Positions 10,131-19,706 are shown, numbered from the stretch's first letter. The stretch: 64,000 bases of DNA from Leptothrix discophora (GCF_030705305.1 NZ_JAUZEE010000006.1:186001-250000), one strand, 5' to 3'. The notes: generated by a model from the sequence alone, not told the origin. Translations and numbers: made by a program.

Positions 10131-11225
10131 ATGTCGAACGCCTCCCTGCCGACCCGCCTGGGCCGCACGCTGCGCCAGGACGTGCAGGCCATGCACGCCT
10201 ACGTGGTGCAGCCGGCCGGCGGGCTGATCAAGCTCGACGCGATGGAGAACCCGCACGGCCTGCCGCCCGAGCTGCAGGCCGAGCTGGGCCGGCGCCTGGG
10301 CGCGGTCGCGCTCAACCGCTACCCGGGCGAGCGCATCGACACGCTGAAGGCCGCGCTGGCCGGGCACGTCGGCCTGCCCGAGGGCTGGTCGCTGATGCTG
10401 GGCAATGGTTCGGACGAGCTGATCTCGCTGCTCGCGCTGGCCTGCTGCCGGCCCGGTGCCGGCGTGCTCGCGCCGCTGCCGGGCTTCGTGATGTACGCGA
10501 TGTCGGCGCAGCTGCAGGGCCTGGACTTCGTCGGCGTGCCGCTGACGCCGGACTTCGAGCTGGACGAGCCGGCCATGTTGGCGGCCATCGCCGAGCACCG
10601 CCCGGCCATCACCTACATCGCCTACCCGAACAACCCGACGGCCAACCTGTTCGACGACACGGCCATCGCCCGCATCGTCGACGCGGTTGCCGCGCAGGAT
10701 GGCCTGGTCGTCATCGACGAGGCCTACCAGCCCTTCGCCGCGCGCAGCTGGCTGGCCCGCGCCGCCGCGCATGACCATGTGCTGGTGATGCGCACGCTCA
10801 GCAAGTTCGGCCTGGCCGGCATCCGGCTGGGCTACCTGTGCGGCCCGGCCGCGCTGATCGCCGAACTCGACAAGGTCCGCCCGCCCTACAACGTCAGCGT
10901 GCTCAACGCCGAGGCGGCACTGTTCGCGCTCGAACACGCCGAGGTCTATGCCGCCCAGGCCGCAAGGATCCGCGACGAGCGCCAGCGCCTGCTGGCCGCG
11001 CTGGCGGCCATGCGCGGCGTGCGGCGGGTCTGGCCCAGCGAGGCCAACATGATCCTGATCCGCGTGGCCGACGGTGCCGCGACCTTCTCGGCCCTGAAGC
11101 GCGCGGGCGTGCTGATCAAGAACGTGGCCGGCCTGCACCCGCTGCTGGCCGACTGCCTGCGCCTGACCGTCGGCACGGCCGACGAGAATCGTGTGTTGAT
11201 CGATGCCCTGCGCGCATCGACCTGA
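10131..11225 (+). CDS. hisC: Histidinol-phosphate aminotransferase
   Basis: A 364-residue PLP enzyme that transaminates imidazole-acetol phosphate with glutamate. Class I/II aminotransferase motifs are present: [11 protein letters not shown] near the N terminus, [17 protein letters not shown], and the PLP-binding Lys225 in [15 protein letters not shown]. The ATG at 10131 begins the conserved region 11 bases after hisD; the open frame also runs upstream inside hisD, where it is only a shadow. Confidence 0.96.
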   Translation: MSNASLPTRLGRTLRQDVQAMHAYVVQPAGGLIKLDAMENPHGLPPELQAELGRRLGAVALNRYPGERIDTLKAALAGHVGLPEGWSLMLGNGSDELISLLALACCRPGAGVLAPLPGFVMYAMSAQLQGLDFVGVPLTPDFELDEPAMLAAIAEHRPAITYIAYPNNPTANLFDDTAIARIVDAVAAQDGLVVIDEAYQPFAARSWLARAAAHDHVLVMRTLSKFGLAGIRLGYLCGPAALIAELDKVRPPYNVSVLNAEAALFALEHAEVYAAQAARIRDERQRLLAALAAMRGVRRVWPSEANMILIRVADGAATFSALKRAGVLIKNVAGLHPLLADCLRLTVGTADENRVLIDALRAST

Positions 11226-11271
11226 TCCGGTCCCACCGACCCCCCCCGTTCCCCTCGCCGAGAGACCCGCC

Positions 11272-11907
11272 GTGAGCACCTCCGCCAGCCCCGCCGTCCA
11301 GGCCACCGACGCTGCCACCGCCCGCATCGCCGAGATCCGCCGCCACACCAACGAGACCCGCATCACCGCGCGCATCAACCTCGATGGCAGCGGCGTGTCC
11401 CGGCTCGCCACCGGCATCGGCTTCTTCGACCACATGCTCGACCAGATCGCCCGCCACGGGCTGATCGACCTGGACATCCAGGCCGAGGGCGACCTGCACA
11501 TCGATGGCCACCACACCGTCGAGGACGTCGGCATCACGCTGGGCATGGCCTTCGCGAAGGCGGTCGGCGACAAGAAGGGCATCACCCGCTACGGCCACAG
11601 CTACGTGCCGCTGGACGAGGCGCTGTCGCGCGTGGTGGTCGACTTTTCCGGCCGCCCCGGCCTGGCGATGGACGTCCACTTCACCGCCGGCTCGATCGGC
11701 CAGCTCGACACCCAGCTGGTCTACGAGTTCTTCCAGGGCTTCGTGAACCATGCGCTGGTGAGCCTGCACATCGACAACCTCAAGGGCAAGAACGCGCACC
11801 ACCAGTGCGAGACCATCTTCAAGGCGTTCGGCCGCGCGCTGCGCATGGCGCTCACGCCCGACCCGCGCAGCGCCGGCGTGATCCCGTCGACCAAGGGGAG
11901 CCTGTGA
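11272..11907 (+). CDS. hisB: Imidazoleglycerol-phosphate dehydratase
   Basis: A monofunctional 211-residue HisB, without the histidinol-phosphatase half found in enterobacteria. The metal-binding repeats [36 protein letters not shown] and [16 protein letters not shown] are all present. I chose the GTG at 11272, which begins shortly before the conserved IRRHTNET. An ATG at 11203 would add 23 proline-rich residues and overlap hisC by 23 bases. The stop overlaps the hisH start (TGATG). Confidence 0.95.
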   Translation: MSTSASPAVQATDAATARIAEIRRHTNETRITARINLDGSGVSRLATGIGFFDHMLDQIARHGLIDLDIQAEGDLHIDGHHTVEDVGITLGMAFAKAVGDKKGITRYGHSYVPLDEALSRVVVDFSGRPGLAMDVHFTAGSIGQLDTQLVYEFFQGFVNHALVSLHIDNLKGKNAHHQCETIFKAFGRALRMALTPDPRSAGVIPSTKGSL

Positions 11908-12641
11908 TGGCGAGCCGCGAGCCGAGCGCCGGGCCGTCCCAAGCCGGCGAGCATCCCCTCGGGGGATCGACGAACGTACCCGTTCGGCGAGGGGCTGCGA
12001 GAACGGTCGCGGTCGTCGACTATGGGATGGGCAACCTGCGCAGCGTGTCGCAGGCGGTCATGCATGTCGCGCAGGATTCCGGGCTGGAGGTGATCGTCAC
12101 CCAGCGGCCCGAGGACGTGCGTGCCGCCGAGCGCATCGTGCTGCCCGGCCAGGGCGCCATGCGCGACTGCATGCGCGAGCTGCACGAATCCGGCCTGAAG
12201 GAAGCCGTGCTCGAAGCGGCCGCCAGCAAGCCGCTGATGGGCGTGTGCGTGGGCATGCAGATGCTGCTTGACCACTCCGAGGAACAGGACACGCCCGGCC
12301 TCGGCCTGATCCCCGGCCGCGTGCGGCGCTTCCAGCTGGAAGGTCGCATCCAGTCCGACGGCAGCCGCTACAAGGTGCCGCAGATGGGCTGGAACCGCGT
12401 CAGCCAGGCGCGCGCCCATCCGGTGTGGGCGGGGGTGCCCGATGGCGCCTGGTTCTATTTCGTCCACAGCTTCTACGCCACCCCGGTCGATGAGGCGCAC
12501 AGCGCGGGTGAAACCGAATACGGTGAGCGCTTTACCAGCGCAGTGGCGCGGGATAATATTTTTGCAACCCAGTTCCACCCCGAGAAAAGCGCCGACCAGG
12601 GTCTGGCGCTTTATCGCAACTTCCTCAGCTGGAAGCCGTGA
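11907..12641 (+). CDS. hisH: Imidazole glycerol phosphate synthase, glutaminase subunit
   Basis: A 244-residue class I glutaminase that supplies ammonia to HisF. The nucleophile Cys114 is in [12 protein letters not shown] and the His/Glu of the triad are in [10 protein letters not shown]. HisH normally starts at [11 protein letters not shown], which here is residues 33-43; the first ~32 residues are extra and come largely from a palindromic repeat (11953-11994). No other in-frame ATG, GTG or TTG exists before the domain, so the extension must be translated unless a non-canonical start is used. The last ~40 codons (e.g. GATAATATTTTTGCAACC) are less GC-rich than the rest. Confidence 0.94.
   Translation: MASREPSAGPSQAGEHPLGGSTNVPVRRGAARTVAVVDYGMGNLRSVSQAVMHVAQDSGLEVIVTQRPEDVRAAERIVLPGQGAMRDCMRELHESGLKEAVLEAAASKPLMGVCVGMQMLLDHSEEQDTPGLGLIPGRVRRFQLEGRIQSDGSRYKVPQMGWNRVSQARAHPVWAGVPDGAWFYFVHSFYATPVDEAHSAGETEYGERFTSAVARDNIFATQFHPEKSADQGLALYRNFLSWKP
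11953..11994. repeat. Palindromic REP-like repeat inside hisH, copy A
   Basis: Two hairpins in series, ATCCCC-TC-GGGGGAT (11953-11967) and CGAACG-TACC-CGTTCG (11971-11986), inside an outer inverted repeat CCCCTCG (11955-11961) / CGAGGGG (11988-11994). It has the same architecture and much of the same sequence as copy C at 36043-36089. It lies within the translated N terminus of HisH, residues ~16-30. Confidence 0.75.
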
Positions 12642-12653
12642 AACCTGCCGATG

Positions 12654-12673
12654 GGACCGCCCGCCCGGTCCCG
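12654..12673 (+). other. Hairpin between hisH and hisA
   Basis: Perfect inverted repeat GGGACCG (12654-12660) / CGGTCCC (12667-12673) with a 6-base loop, 13 bases after the hisH stop. There is no T-tract, so it is more likely an RNA-processing or stability element, or an attenuating hairpin, than a strong terminator. The rest of the 133-base hisH-hisA gap shows no gene. Confidence 0.5.
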
Positions 12674-12774
12674 CGCTCGATTTCCCCCTCGTCGGTGTCC
12701 CGCACCTGCGCCACGCGTGCCATGGTGCAGTTGGGTGCCACCTTTCCTCGACCTTTCCTGACTGACCCACAGCC

Positions 12775-13524
12775 ATGCTGCTGATCCCGGCCATCGACCT
12801 CAAAGACGGCAAGTGCGTGCGCCTCAAGCAAGGCGACATGAACGACTCCACCACCTTTGGCGAGGACCCCGCCGCGATGGCGCGGCGCTGGGTCGACGCC
12901 GGCGCGCGACGCCTGCACCTGGTCGACCTCAACGGCGCCTTCGCGGGCAAGCCCGTCAACGAGGGCGCGATCAAGGCCATCCTGGCCGAAGTCGGCGACG
13001 AGATCCCCGTGCAGCTGGGCGGCGGCATCCGCGACCTCGACACCATCGAGCGCTACCTCGATGACGGTCTGAGCTTCGTCATCATCGGCACGGCTGCGGT
13101 CAAGAACCCGGGCTTCCTGCGCGACGCCTGCACGGCCTTCGGCGGCCACATCATCGTGGGCCTCGATGCCAAGGACGGCAAGGTCGCCACCGACGGCTGG
13201 TCCAAGCTGACCGGCCACGAGGTGGTCGACCTGGCCCGCAAGTTCGAAGACTACGGCGTCGAGGGCGTGATCTACACCGACATCGGCCGCGACGGCATGC
13301 TCACCGGCATCAACATCGACGCCACCGTCAAGCTCGCCCAGGCCCTGACCATCCCGGTGATCGCCTCGGGCGGCCTGTCCAACCTGGCCGACATCCGCGC
13401 GCTTTGCGGCGTCGAGGGCGAAGGCATCGAAGGCGTGATCTGCGGCCGCGCGATCTACACCGGCGACCTCGACTTCGCGGCCGGCCAGAAGCTCGCCGAC
13501 GAGCTCAACGGCGACGGTGCCTGA
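12775..13524 (+). CDS. hisA: ProFAR isomerase
   Basis: A 249-residue (beta/alpha)8 barrel that converts ProFAR to PRFAR. It opens with [20 protein letters not shown], carrying the catalytic Asp8 and the first phosphate-binding half; the second half is marked by [20 protein letters not shown] with the second catalytic Asp, and phosphate loops QLGGGIRD and IASGGLSN. It ends two bases before the hisF start chosen here. Confidence 0.97.
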   Translation: MLLIPAIDLKDGKCVRLKQGDMNDSTTFGEDPAAMARRWVDAGARRLHLVDLNGAFAGKPVNEGAIKAILAEVGDEIPVQLGGGIRDLDTIERYLDDGLSFVIIGTAAVKNPGFLRDACTAFGGHIIVGLDAKDGKVATDGWSKLTGHEVVDLARKFEDYGVEGVIYTDIGRDGMLTGINIDATVKLAQALTIPVIASGGLSNLADIRALCGVEGEGIEGVICGRAIYTGDLDFAAGQKLADELNGDGA

Positions 13525-13525
13525 G

Positions 13526-14305
13526 GTGCTCGCCAAACGCATCATTCCCTGCCTCGACGTCACCGGCGGCCGGGTCGTCAAGGGCGTCAACTTCGTCGAG
13601 CTGCGCGATGCCGGTGACCCGGTGGAAATCGCCGCGCGCTACAACGAACAAGGTGCCGACGAGCTGACCTTCCTCGACATCACGGCCACCAGCGATGGCC
13701 GCGACCTGATCCTGCACATCATCGAGGCGGTGGCCTCGCAGGTCTTCATCCCGCTGACCGTGGGTGGCGGCGTGCGCAGCGTCGAGGACGTGCGCCGGCT
13801 GCTCAATGCCGGGGCCGACAAGGTCAGTTTCAACTCGGCGGCGGTGGCCAATCCGCAGGTGATCCGCGACGCGTCCGACCGGTACGGCGCCCAGTGCATC
13901 GTCGTCGCGATCGACGCCAAGCGCCGGGTCGGCGAGGACCTGGCCAGCAAGGGCCCGGGCTGGGATGTCTACACCCACGGCGGGCGCAAGAACATGCACA
14001 TCGACGCGGTCGCCTGGGCCGCGAAGATGGCGCAGATGGGCGCCGGCGAGATCCTGCTGACCAGCATGGACCGCGACGGCACCAAGAGCGGTTTCGACCT
14101 CGAACTGACCCGCGCCGTCGCCGACGCGGTGCCGGTCCCGGTGATCGCCTCGGGCGGCGTCGGCAACCTCGACCACCTTGCCGACGGCGTCCAGACCGGC
14201 GGCGCCGACGCGGTCCTGGCCGCGAGCATCTTCCACTACGGCGAATACACCGTGGCCCAGGCCAAGGCCGTCATGGCGGCACGCGGGATTCCTGTCCGGG
14301 TCTGA
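13526..14305 (+). CDS. hisF: Imidazole glycerol phosphate synthase, cyclase subunit
   Basis: A 259-residue barrel enzyme that uses HisH-derived ammonia to make IGP and AICAR. It opens [20 protein letters not shown], with both catalytic Asp residues ([18 protein letters not shown]) and phosphate loops LTVGGGVRS and IASGGVGN. The GTG at 13526 gives the family's usual start; a GTG at 13517 would overlap hisA by eight bases. It is the last gene of this block: hisI and hisE, which usually follow, are at 34.1-34.9 kb on the other strand. Confidence 0.96.
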   Translation: MLAKRIIPCLDVTGGRVVKGVNFVELRDAGDPVEIAARYNEQGADELTFLDITATSDGRDLILHIIEAVASQVFIPLTVGGGVRSVEDVRRLLNAGADKVSFNSAAVANPQVIRDASDRYGAQCIVVAIDAKRRVGEDLASKGPGWDVYTHGGRKNMHIDAVAWAAKMAQMGAGEILLTSMDRDGTKSGFDLELTRAVADAVPVPVIASGGVGNLDHLADGVQTGGADAVLAASIFHYGEYTVAQAKAVMAARGIPVRV

Positions 14306-14340
14306 CGCTCACGCTCATCCGTGTTGAGCCAGCATCTGCC

Positions 14341-14363
14341 CTGACCCGGCTCTGCTGGGTCAG
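14341..14363 (+). terminator. Probable hisF terminator hairpin
   Basis: Perfect 7-bp inverted repeat CTGACCC (14341-14347) / GGGTCAG (14357-14363) with a 9-base loop, 36 bases after hisF, followed at once by another palindromic repeat. The site lies between two convergent genes. There is no T-run, so intrinsic termination is not certain. Confidence 0.5.
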
Positions 14364-14370
14364 CGGCAAG

Positions 14371-14412
14371 CGCCCCCTCGGGGGGCAGCGACCGCCAGGG
14401 AGCGTGGGGGCC
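14371..14412. repeat. Palindromic intergenic repeat, copy B
   Basis: CGCCCCCTCGGGGGGCAGCG followed by ACCGCCAGGGAGCGTGGGGG, a GC-rich double-hairpin element between convergent hisF and the response regulator. Its first half matches the CCCC-TC-GGGGG core of copies A and C; the second half differs. I recall elements of this form as common bidirectional terminator-like repeats in Comamonadaceae and relatives (recollection, not searched). Confidence 0.65.
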
Positions 14413-15042
14413 CTATACCAGCCCGTTGCGGATCGCGTAGACGGTCATCTCCGAGTTGTTCGCCAACCCCAGCTTCTCCAGCACCCGCGCGCGGTAGACG
14501 CTGACGGTCTTGGGGCTCAGGGTCAGCTCCTCGGCGATGTCGGACAGGCGCTTGCCCGAGGCGATCATGACCAGGGTCTGCAGCTCGCGGTCGGAGAGCT
14601 TGTCGTGCGCGGCTTCAGGGGCTGCGGTGGTGAGGTTCTCGACCAGCATCTGCGCCATCTCGGCGGTGATGTACTTGCGGCCCTGGGCCACCATGCGCAC
14701 GGCGGCGACGATCTGGGCCGGATCGCCGCCCTTGTTGACGTAGCCGTAGGCACCGGCCCGCAGCGCGCGCAGGGCGTACTGGTCCTCGGGGTACATCGAG
14801 ACGATCAGGACCTTGACCGGCGCGCCTTCCTCCTTGAGCGCATGCAGCACGTCCAGGCCGCTGCGGCCGGGCAGGTTGATGTCCAGCACCAGCACGTCGC
14901 AGCTCTGCAGGCGCATCAGGGCGCGCAGTTCGCCGTAGTCGCCGGCCTCGCCGACGACCTGCATGTCGGGTTGCTCGGCCAGCGTGTCGCGGATGCCGCG
15001 CCGGATCAGTGCGTGGTCATCGCACAGGATCACCCGTGTCAT
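14413..15042 (-). CDS. NarL/FixJ-type response regulator
   Basis: A 209-residue protein: a receiver domain (residues 1-120, acidic pocket CDD at 7-9, phospho-acceptor Asp54 in VLDINLPG, Lys in YVNKGG) followed by a LuxR-type HTH (LSDRELQTLVMIASGKRLSDIA, then SPKTVSVYRARVLEKL; shown in pieces). It is coupled by an ATGA overlap to the sensor kinase upstream, its evident partner. Likely a DNA-binding regulator of unknown target genes. Confidence 0.93.
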   Translation of the reverse strand: MTRVILCDDHALIRRGIRDTLAEQPDMQVVGEAGDYGELRALMRLQSCDVLVLDINLPGRSGLDVLHALKEEGAPVKVLIVSMYPEDQYALRALRAGAYGYVNKGGDPAQIVAAVRMVAQGRKYITAEMAQMLVENLTTAAPEAAHDKLSDRELQTLVMIASGKRLSDIAEELTLSPKTVSVYRARVLEKLGLANNSEMTVYAIRNGLV

Positions 15043-16238
15043 AGCTCTCCCCAGGTCGAAGGATCGTGCGCGCTGCTGCCAGGCGCGGGTGCGGGACGAA
15101 CCGGCTGGCCGTCGACATCGCCGCCGTCGCCGTCGTCCTCGTCGCCATGGTGACTGGCACTGGCGCGCGGGTCCAGCGGCACCGACAGGATCAGCGTCGT
15201 GCCCTGTGGCGTGCTCGACAGCTCGACCCAGCCGCCGACCGTGTCGGCCCGCTCATGCAGGCCGCGGATGCCGAAGGAACGGGCCTTGCCGAGGTCGCCG
15301 CTGGCCAGGCCGCGGCCGTTGTCGCTGATCTCCAGCGACAGCACGCCGGCGGCAACCGTCAGGTCGACCTGCACCCGCGTCGCCTTGGCATGCTTGGAGA
15401 TGTTGGTCAGCGCTTCCTGGGCCGTGCGATAGGCCACCAGCGGCACGCCGGCGGGCAGGCGCAGGTGGTCGTGGCTGGTGCGGAAGGCGGTCGGGATGCC
15501 GCTGCGGCGCTCGAAGCGCTGGGTCATCCACTGAAGGGCGGCGACCAGGCCCTGTTCGAGGATGGCCGGGCGCAGGTTGTGCATGATCCGCTGGCTCGCC
15601 TCGATGGCGTGGTTGAGCGTCTCCAGCGCCTGGTGGGTGCGCTCGATCAGCGCGTCGTCCTTGGCATGGCGCAGCAGCCAGGCGAGGTCGAACTTGACCG
15701 CCGTCAGCGAGCCGCCGACGTCGTCATGGATCTCGCGGGCGATGGCGGTGCGCTCCATCTCGATGCTGGTCTGCAGGTGCTGGGCCAGTTCGGACAGCCG
15801 CTTGCGCGAGTGCGCGAGTTCCTGGTCGGCCTGCTGGCGGGCGCGCTGGCTCTCGCAGGCCTCGACCGCATGCAGCACGGCCGGCACCAGCCGGGTCAGG
15901 TTGCTCTTGAGCAGGTAGTCGGAGGCGCCGTTGCGCATCGCCTCGACGGCGGTGTCCTCGCCGATCTCGCCGGACACGAGGATGAAGGGCATCAGCTTGT
16001 CGCGCTCGCGCAGCAGCTCCAGCGCGATCAGGCCGGAGAAGCCCGGCAGGTTGTAGTCCGACAGCACGATGTCCCAGTCCTGCCCGAGCGCGGCGAGGAA
16101 GTCGGTCTCGTTGTCGACCCGGAAGATCGCCGGCTCGATGCCGCCCCGGCGCAGGTGCGCGAGCAGCAGTTGATGGTCCAGCTCCGAGTCTTCCAGGTGC
16201 AGCACGCGCAGGCGGCGCGGCTTGACGGATCGTTGCAT
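15039..16238 (-). CDS. Receiver-linked HisKA_3 sensor histidine kinase
   Basis: A 399-residue cytoplasmic protein. Residues 10-125 are a receiver domain (Asp61 in LSDYNLPGFSG), then a short coiled coil, then a NarX/DesK-type kinase: phospho-acceptor His171 in IAREIHDDVGGSLTAVKFD and an HATPase domain with EALTNISKHAKA, SDNGRGL and FGIRGLHERA. It has no membrane segment and no obvious sensor, so input probably comes through its own receiver. It ends in an acidic, proline-rich tail. It is coupled to the response regulator and divergent from the chemotaxis operon across 206 bases. Confidence 0.92.
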   Translation of the reverse strand: MQRSVKPRRLRVLHLEDSELDHQLLLAHLRRGGIEPAIFRVDNETDFLAALGQDWDIVLSDYNLPGFSGLIALELLRERDKLMPFILVSGEIGEDTAVEAMRNGASDYLLKSNLTRLVPAVLHAVEACESQRARQQADQELAHSRKRLSELAQHLQTSIEMERTAIAREIHDDVGGSLTAVKFDLAWLLRHAKDDALIERTHQALETLNHAIEASQRIMHNLRPAILEQGLVAALQWMTQRFERRSGIPTAFRTSHDHLRLPAGVPLVAYRTAQEALTNISKHAKATRVQVDLTVAAGVLSLEISDNGRGLASGDLGKARSFGIRGLHERADTVGGWVELSSTPQGTTLILSVPLDPRASASHHGDEDDGDGGDVDGQPVRPAPAPGSSAHDPSTWGEL

Positions 16239-16444
16239 GCGTGGGTCCGGGTTGGATCGGCGGCCGGCCGACGGTCGTTGGACGGTCGAGAAAAGGGGCG
16301 GGAATCACCGCGTCATCCGGCCTACGACAAATCCCCCATCCGAAAAAATTCTACCCATCGATGCCCCGTCGCGGGCGTCGCCTGAAGCCTCACGGCCGGG
16401 CCCAAGTCACGGCCCGACCCCACCCGTCACGTCACGGAGACGAC

Positions 16445-16906
16445 ATGTCGATGCCCGATCAGCAGATTCCCGAAGCGGAGCCCGTGTTCCCGCTGCTGCT
16501 GGCTGCCGAGCTTCAGGACCATCTGCTCAGTGCGGGCAACGACCTGGAACGGCTCCAGCGCCTGCTCAACGACGCCAGCGAAGCCCTGATGACGCATTTC
16601 TACGGTGCCAACGCCAGCCTCAACGGCCTGTTGCACCAGGCGGCGGCCATGCCCCACGTCGACACCCGGGCCCTGCATGACGCGATGCAGAACCTGGCCG
16701 GCGCGGTCACCGCGCTGCAGTTCCAGGACATGGCCTCGCAGCTGATCCACCACACCCACCACCGCCTCCGTTCCGTCGCCGACCAGCTGGCGCGGGAGGC
16801 CATGGGGGGTGACGACGAGGGCGAGACCATCGTCGAGGCGCCGCCGGTGCGGCCCAACCCGGTCACCCAGGACGAGATGGACGCCGGATCGGTCGAGCTG
16901 TTCTAG
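16445..16906 (+). CDS. Small helical chemotaxis-operon protein with a CheZ-like DxxxQ motif
   Basis: A 153-residue, largely helical protein first in the cheY-cheA operon. Residues 91-100, LQFQDMASQL, place Asp95 and Gln99 in the D-x-x-x-Q arrangement that forms the phosphatase active site of CheZ (E. coli Asp143/Gln147 within DFQDLTGQ). It is shorter than E. coli CheZ and lacks an obvious CheY-binding C-terminal helix like it. A role as a CheY-P phosphatase or related helper is inference from the motif and position. GGAGA at 16436-16440 supports the start; longer frames exist but lack this site. Confidence 0.7.
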   Translation: MSMPDQQIPEAEPVFPLLLAAELQDHLLSAGNDLERLQRLLNDASEALMTHFYGANASLNGLLHQAAAMPHVDTRALHDAMQNLAGAVTALQFQDMASQLIHHTHHRLRSVADQLAREAMGGDDEGETIVEAPPVRPNPVTQDEMDAGSVELF

Positions 16907-16982
16907 CCGCCGCACGCCCACCCCGAGACACCGCAGACCTTCCGTCATTCACCAGCCCAAACGCCAATTTCCGGAGCGCGAC

Positions 16983-17345
16983 ATGCAATCAATCCTCGCC
17001 GTAGACGACTCGGCCTCGATGCGCCAGATGGTTTCCTTCACCCTCAAGAGCGCCGGCTACAACGTGGTCGAGGCCGTGGATGGTCAGGACGCCTGGGAGA
17101 AGGCCGGCAGCCGGACCTTCGATCTGGTGCTGACCGACCAGAACATGCCGCGCATGGATGGCATCACGCTGACCAAGAAACTGCGCGAGACGAGCCAGTT
17201 CAAGACCACGCCCATCCTGATCCTGACCACCGAATCGGGTGACCAGATGAAGCAGGCTGGCCGCAGCGCCGGAGCCACCGGCTGGCTGGTCAAGCCCTTC
17301 GACCCGACCAAGCTGATCGAGGTCATCAAGAAGGTCGTGCGCTGA
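16983..17345 (+). CDS. cheY: Chemotaxis response regulator CheY
   Basis: A 120-residue stand-alone receiver domain. The acidic pair is in LAVDDSASM (Asp8-Asp9), phospho-acceptor Asp52 in LTDQNMPRMDG, the switch Thr in LILTTES and the Lys in WLVKPFDP. Phosphorylated by CheA, it would bind the flagellar switch. It lies 76 bases after the CheZ-motif gene and 88 bases before cheA. Single-domain regulators in such clusters are sometimes PilG-like, but the flanking cheA supports CheY. Confidence 0.9.
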   Translation: MQSILAVDDSASMRQMVSFTLKSAGYNVVEAVDGQDAWEKAGSRTFDLVLTDQNMPRMDGITLTKKLRETSQFKTTPILILTTESGDQMKQAGRSAGATGWLVKPFDPTKLIEVIKKVVR

Positions 17346-17433
17346 CGCACCCGATCGGCCCCCTGGCGGGCCACCACCGGTTGCGCCAGGTCGCGCCGGA
17401 CTTCCATCGCATCACGGATCACTGGACTACACC

Positions 17434-19659
17434 ATGGCAGAAATGACCAGCGAGGGCGGCGTCGGCGGCGGCGCCGGCATCGACCTCAGCCAGTTCTTCC
17501 AGGTCTTCTTCGAGGAGGCCGGCGAGAACCTGCAGCGCATGGAGCAGCTGCTGCTGGAACTCGACATCGAGGCCGCGGACGACGAGGCGCTGAACGCCAT
17601 CTTCCGCTGCGCCCACTCGATCAAGGGCGGCGCGGCGACCTTCGGCTTCAGCGACGTCGCGGCGCTCACCCACGAGATGGAGACGCTGCTCGACAAGCTG
17701 CGCCGCCACGAGCTGGCCCTGCATGCCCGCATGATCGACGTGCTGCTCGAAGCCGGCGACGCGCTGGGCCACCAGCTCGGCCGCCACCAGGGTTCCGGCG
17801 CCGACGCGATGGACACCACCGAGCTGCTGTTCCACATCAAGTCGCTGGCCTCCGGCGAGGTGCCGCCGCCGGCGGCCGCGCCTGCGCCGGTCGTCGCCGC
17901 TGTTGCTGTTGACGTCGCTGTTGCTGCGCCGGCCCGGCCAGTCATCCAGGCGCCGGTCGTGGCCGCGACCCGCGAGCTGGACCTGCGCGTCGGCCCGCTG
18001 GCCGACCCGAAACAGGCCGACAACCTGATCGAGCTGTTCGCCGAGATCACCGACCTGGGCACCATCGAGCCGCTCGACATGGGCCAGGCCAGCGACGGCA
18101 TGCGCCGCTACAAGGTCGTGACGCGCAGCACCGATGCGGAGCTGCTGGACCTGTTCACCTTCCACGTCGCCCGCGAGTCGGTGCAGCTGAGTCCCTTCGG
18201 CGCCGGCTACGGCTTCCATGCCGGCAATCCGGGCGTGCCCTCGGGTGCCGCGCCGCTGGACACCGATCCGCTGCCCGAGGCCGCAGCGCCCGCTGCGGCG
18301 GCCCCGGCGGTCGACCTCGGCTACGGCTTCTTCGACGACGCGCCGGGTGCCCCCGGTGCCGCAGCCGCCACGCCGGCCTCGGCCAGCCCGGCCGTGCCCG
18401 CCGCGCCGCAGCACATGCCAGCCGTGCCCCACATCGTGCCCAGCGCCGCCAAGCCGGCCGCCGTGCGCCATGAGAAGCCCGCCAGCGGCGGCCTGGACTC
18501 GAGCACGCTGCGCGTGTCGGTCGAGAAGGTCGACCAGCTCATCAACCTGGTCGGCGAACTCGTCATCACCCAGGCCATGCTGGCGCAGAACAGCCGTGAC
18601 CTCGATCCGGTCGTCTACCAGACCCTGATCGCCGGCCTCAACGACCTGGACCGCAACACCCGCGACCTGCAGGAAGCGGTCATGTCGATCCGGATGATTC
18701 CGATGTCGACGGTCTTCAACCGCTTCCCGCGGATGCTGCGCGACCTGGCCGCCAAGCTGGGCAAGAAGGTCGAGCTGATCACGCAGGGCGAGGCCACCGA
18801 GCTGGACAAGGGCCTGATCGAGAAGATCACCGACCCGCTGACCCACCTGGTGCGCAACTCCTGCGACCACGGCGTCGAGATGCCGGCTGACCGGCTGGCT
18901 TGTGGCAAGTCCGAGACCGGCACCATCACGCTGTCGGCCTCGCACCAGGGCGGCTCGGTCGTCATCGAGGTGCGCGACGACGGCCGCGGCCTGTCGCGCG
19001 AGAAGCTGATCCGCAAGGCCCGCGAGCGCGGCATCGACGCGCCCGACTCGATGTCCGATGCCGAGGTCTGGGGCCTGATCTTCGCGCCCGGCTTCTCGAC
19101 CGCCGAACAGGTCACCGACGTGTCCGGCCGCGGCGTGGGCATGGACGTGGTCAAGAAGAACATCACCAGCCTGGGCGGCACGGTCGAGATCGACTCCGCC
19201 GAGGGCTACGGCATGAGCGTCAAGGTGCGCCTGCCGCTGACGCTGGCGATCATGGACGGCATGAGCGTGGGGGTGGCCGACGAGGTCTACATCCTGCCGC
19301 TGGCCTCGGTGGTCGAGAGCTTCCAGGTCACCGACAAGACCATCAAGACGATCGGCGGCAACGGCCGCGTCGTGCAGGTGCGCGACGAGTACATGCCGGT
19401 GATCGAGCTGGAGAAAGTGTTCGAGGTGCCGCGTTTCGACTTCGAGCGGGTGGCCGCCATCATGGTCGTGGTCGAGGCCGAGGGCGGCCGGGTCGCCCTG
19501 CTGGTCGACGAGCTGCTCGGCCAGCAGCAGGTGGTGGTGAAGAACCTCGAGGCGAACTACCGCCGCGTCCCGGATGTCTCGGGCGCCACCATCATGGGCG
19601 ACGGCCGCGTCGCGCTGATCCTCGACACCGGTTCGCTGGTCCGTCGCACCCGTCACTGA
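17434..19659 (+). CDS. cheA: Chemotaxis histidine kinase CheA
   Basis: A 741-residue cytosolic kinase. Residues ~15-130 form the Hpt/P1 domain with phospho-acceptor His61 in CAHSIKGGAATFGF. A second domain (residues ~180-255, AELLDLFTFHVARESVQLSPFG) may be P2-like. A long Ala/Pro-rich linker follows, then dimerisation (VDQLINLVGELVITQAML), HATPase (LVRNSCDHGVE, DDGRGLSREK, FAPGFSTAEQ) and the CheW-like regulatory domain to the C terminus (VALLVDELLGQQQVV). It receives signals from the chemoreceptors encoded just downstream and phosphorylates CheY. cheW is not adjacent. Confidence 0.95.
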   Translation: MAEMTSEGGVGGGAGIDLSQFFQVFFEEAGENLQRMEQLLLELDIEAADDEALNAIFRCAHSIKGGAATFGFSDVAALTHEMETLLDKLRRHELALHARMIDVLLEAGDALGHQLGRHQGSGADAMDTTELLFHIKSLASGEVPPPAAAPAPVVAAVAVDVAVAAPARPVIQAPVVAATRELDLRVGPLADPKQADNLIELFAEITDLGTIEPLDMGQASDGMRRYKVVTRSTDAELLDLFTFHVARESVQLSPFGAGYGFHAGNPGVPSGAAPLDTDPLPEAAAPAAAAPAVDLGYGFFDDAPGAPGAAAATPASASPAVPAAPQHMPAVPHIVPSAAKPAAVRHEKPASGGLDSSTLRVSVEKVDQLINLVGELVITQAMLAQNSRDLDPVVYQTLIAGLNDLDRNTRDLQEAVMSIRMIPMSTVFNRFPRMLRDLAAKLGKKVELITQGEATELDKGLIEKITDPLTHLVRNSCDHGVEMPADRLACGKSETGTITLSASHQGGSVVIEVRDDGRGLSREKLIRKARERGIDAPDSMSDAEVWGLIFAPGFSTAEQVTDVSGRGVGMDVVKKNITSLGGTVEIDSAEGYGMSVKVRLPLTLAIMDGMSVGVADEVYILPLASVVESFQVTDKTIKTIGGNGRVVQVRDEYMPVIELEKVFEVPRFDFERVAAIMVVVEAEGGRVALLVDELLGQQQVVVKNLEANYRRVPDVSGATIMGDGRVALILDTGSLVRRTRH

Positions 19660-19706
19660 GCCGTCCTGCCAGGCTCCCTCTCACGGCCCGTCCTCCAGGA
19701 AACCCG

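Noticed and set aside
17419-19656. A 745-codon open frame on the minus strand opposite cheA
   Set aside because: It covers cheA exactly and has no domain; it is a shadow of third-position GC bias.
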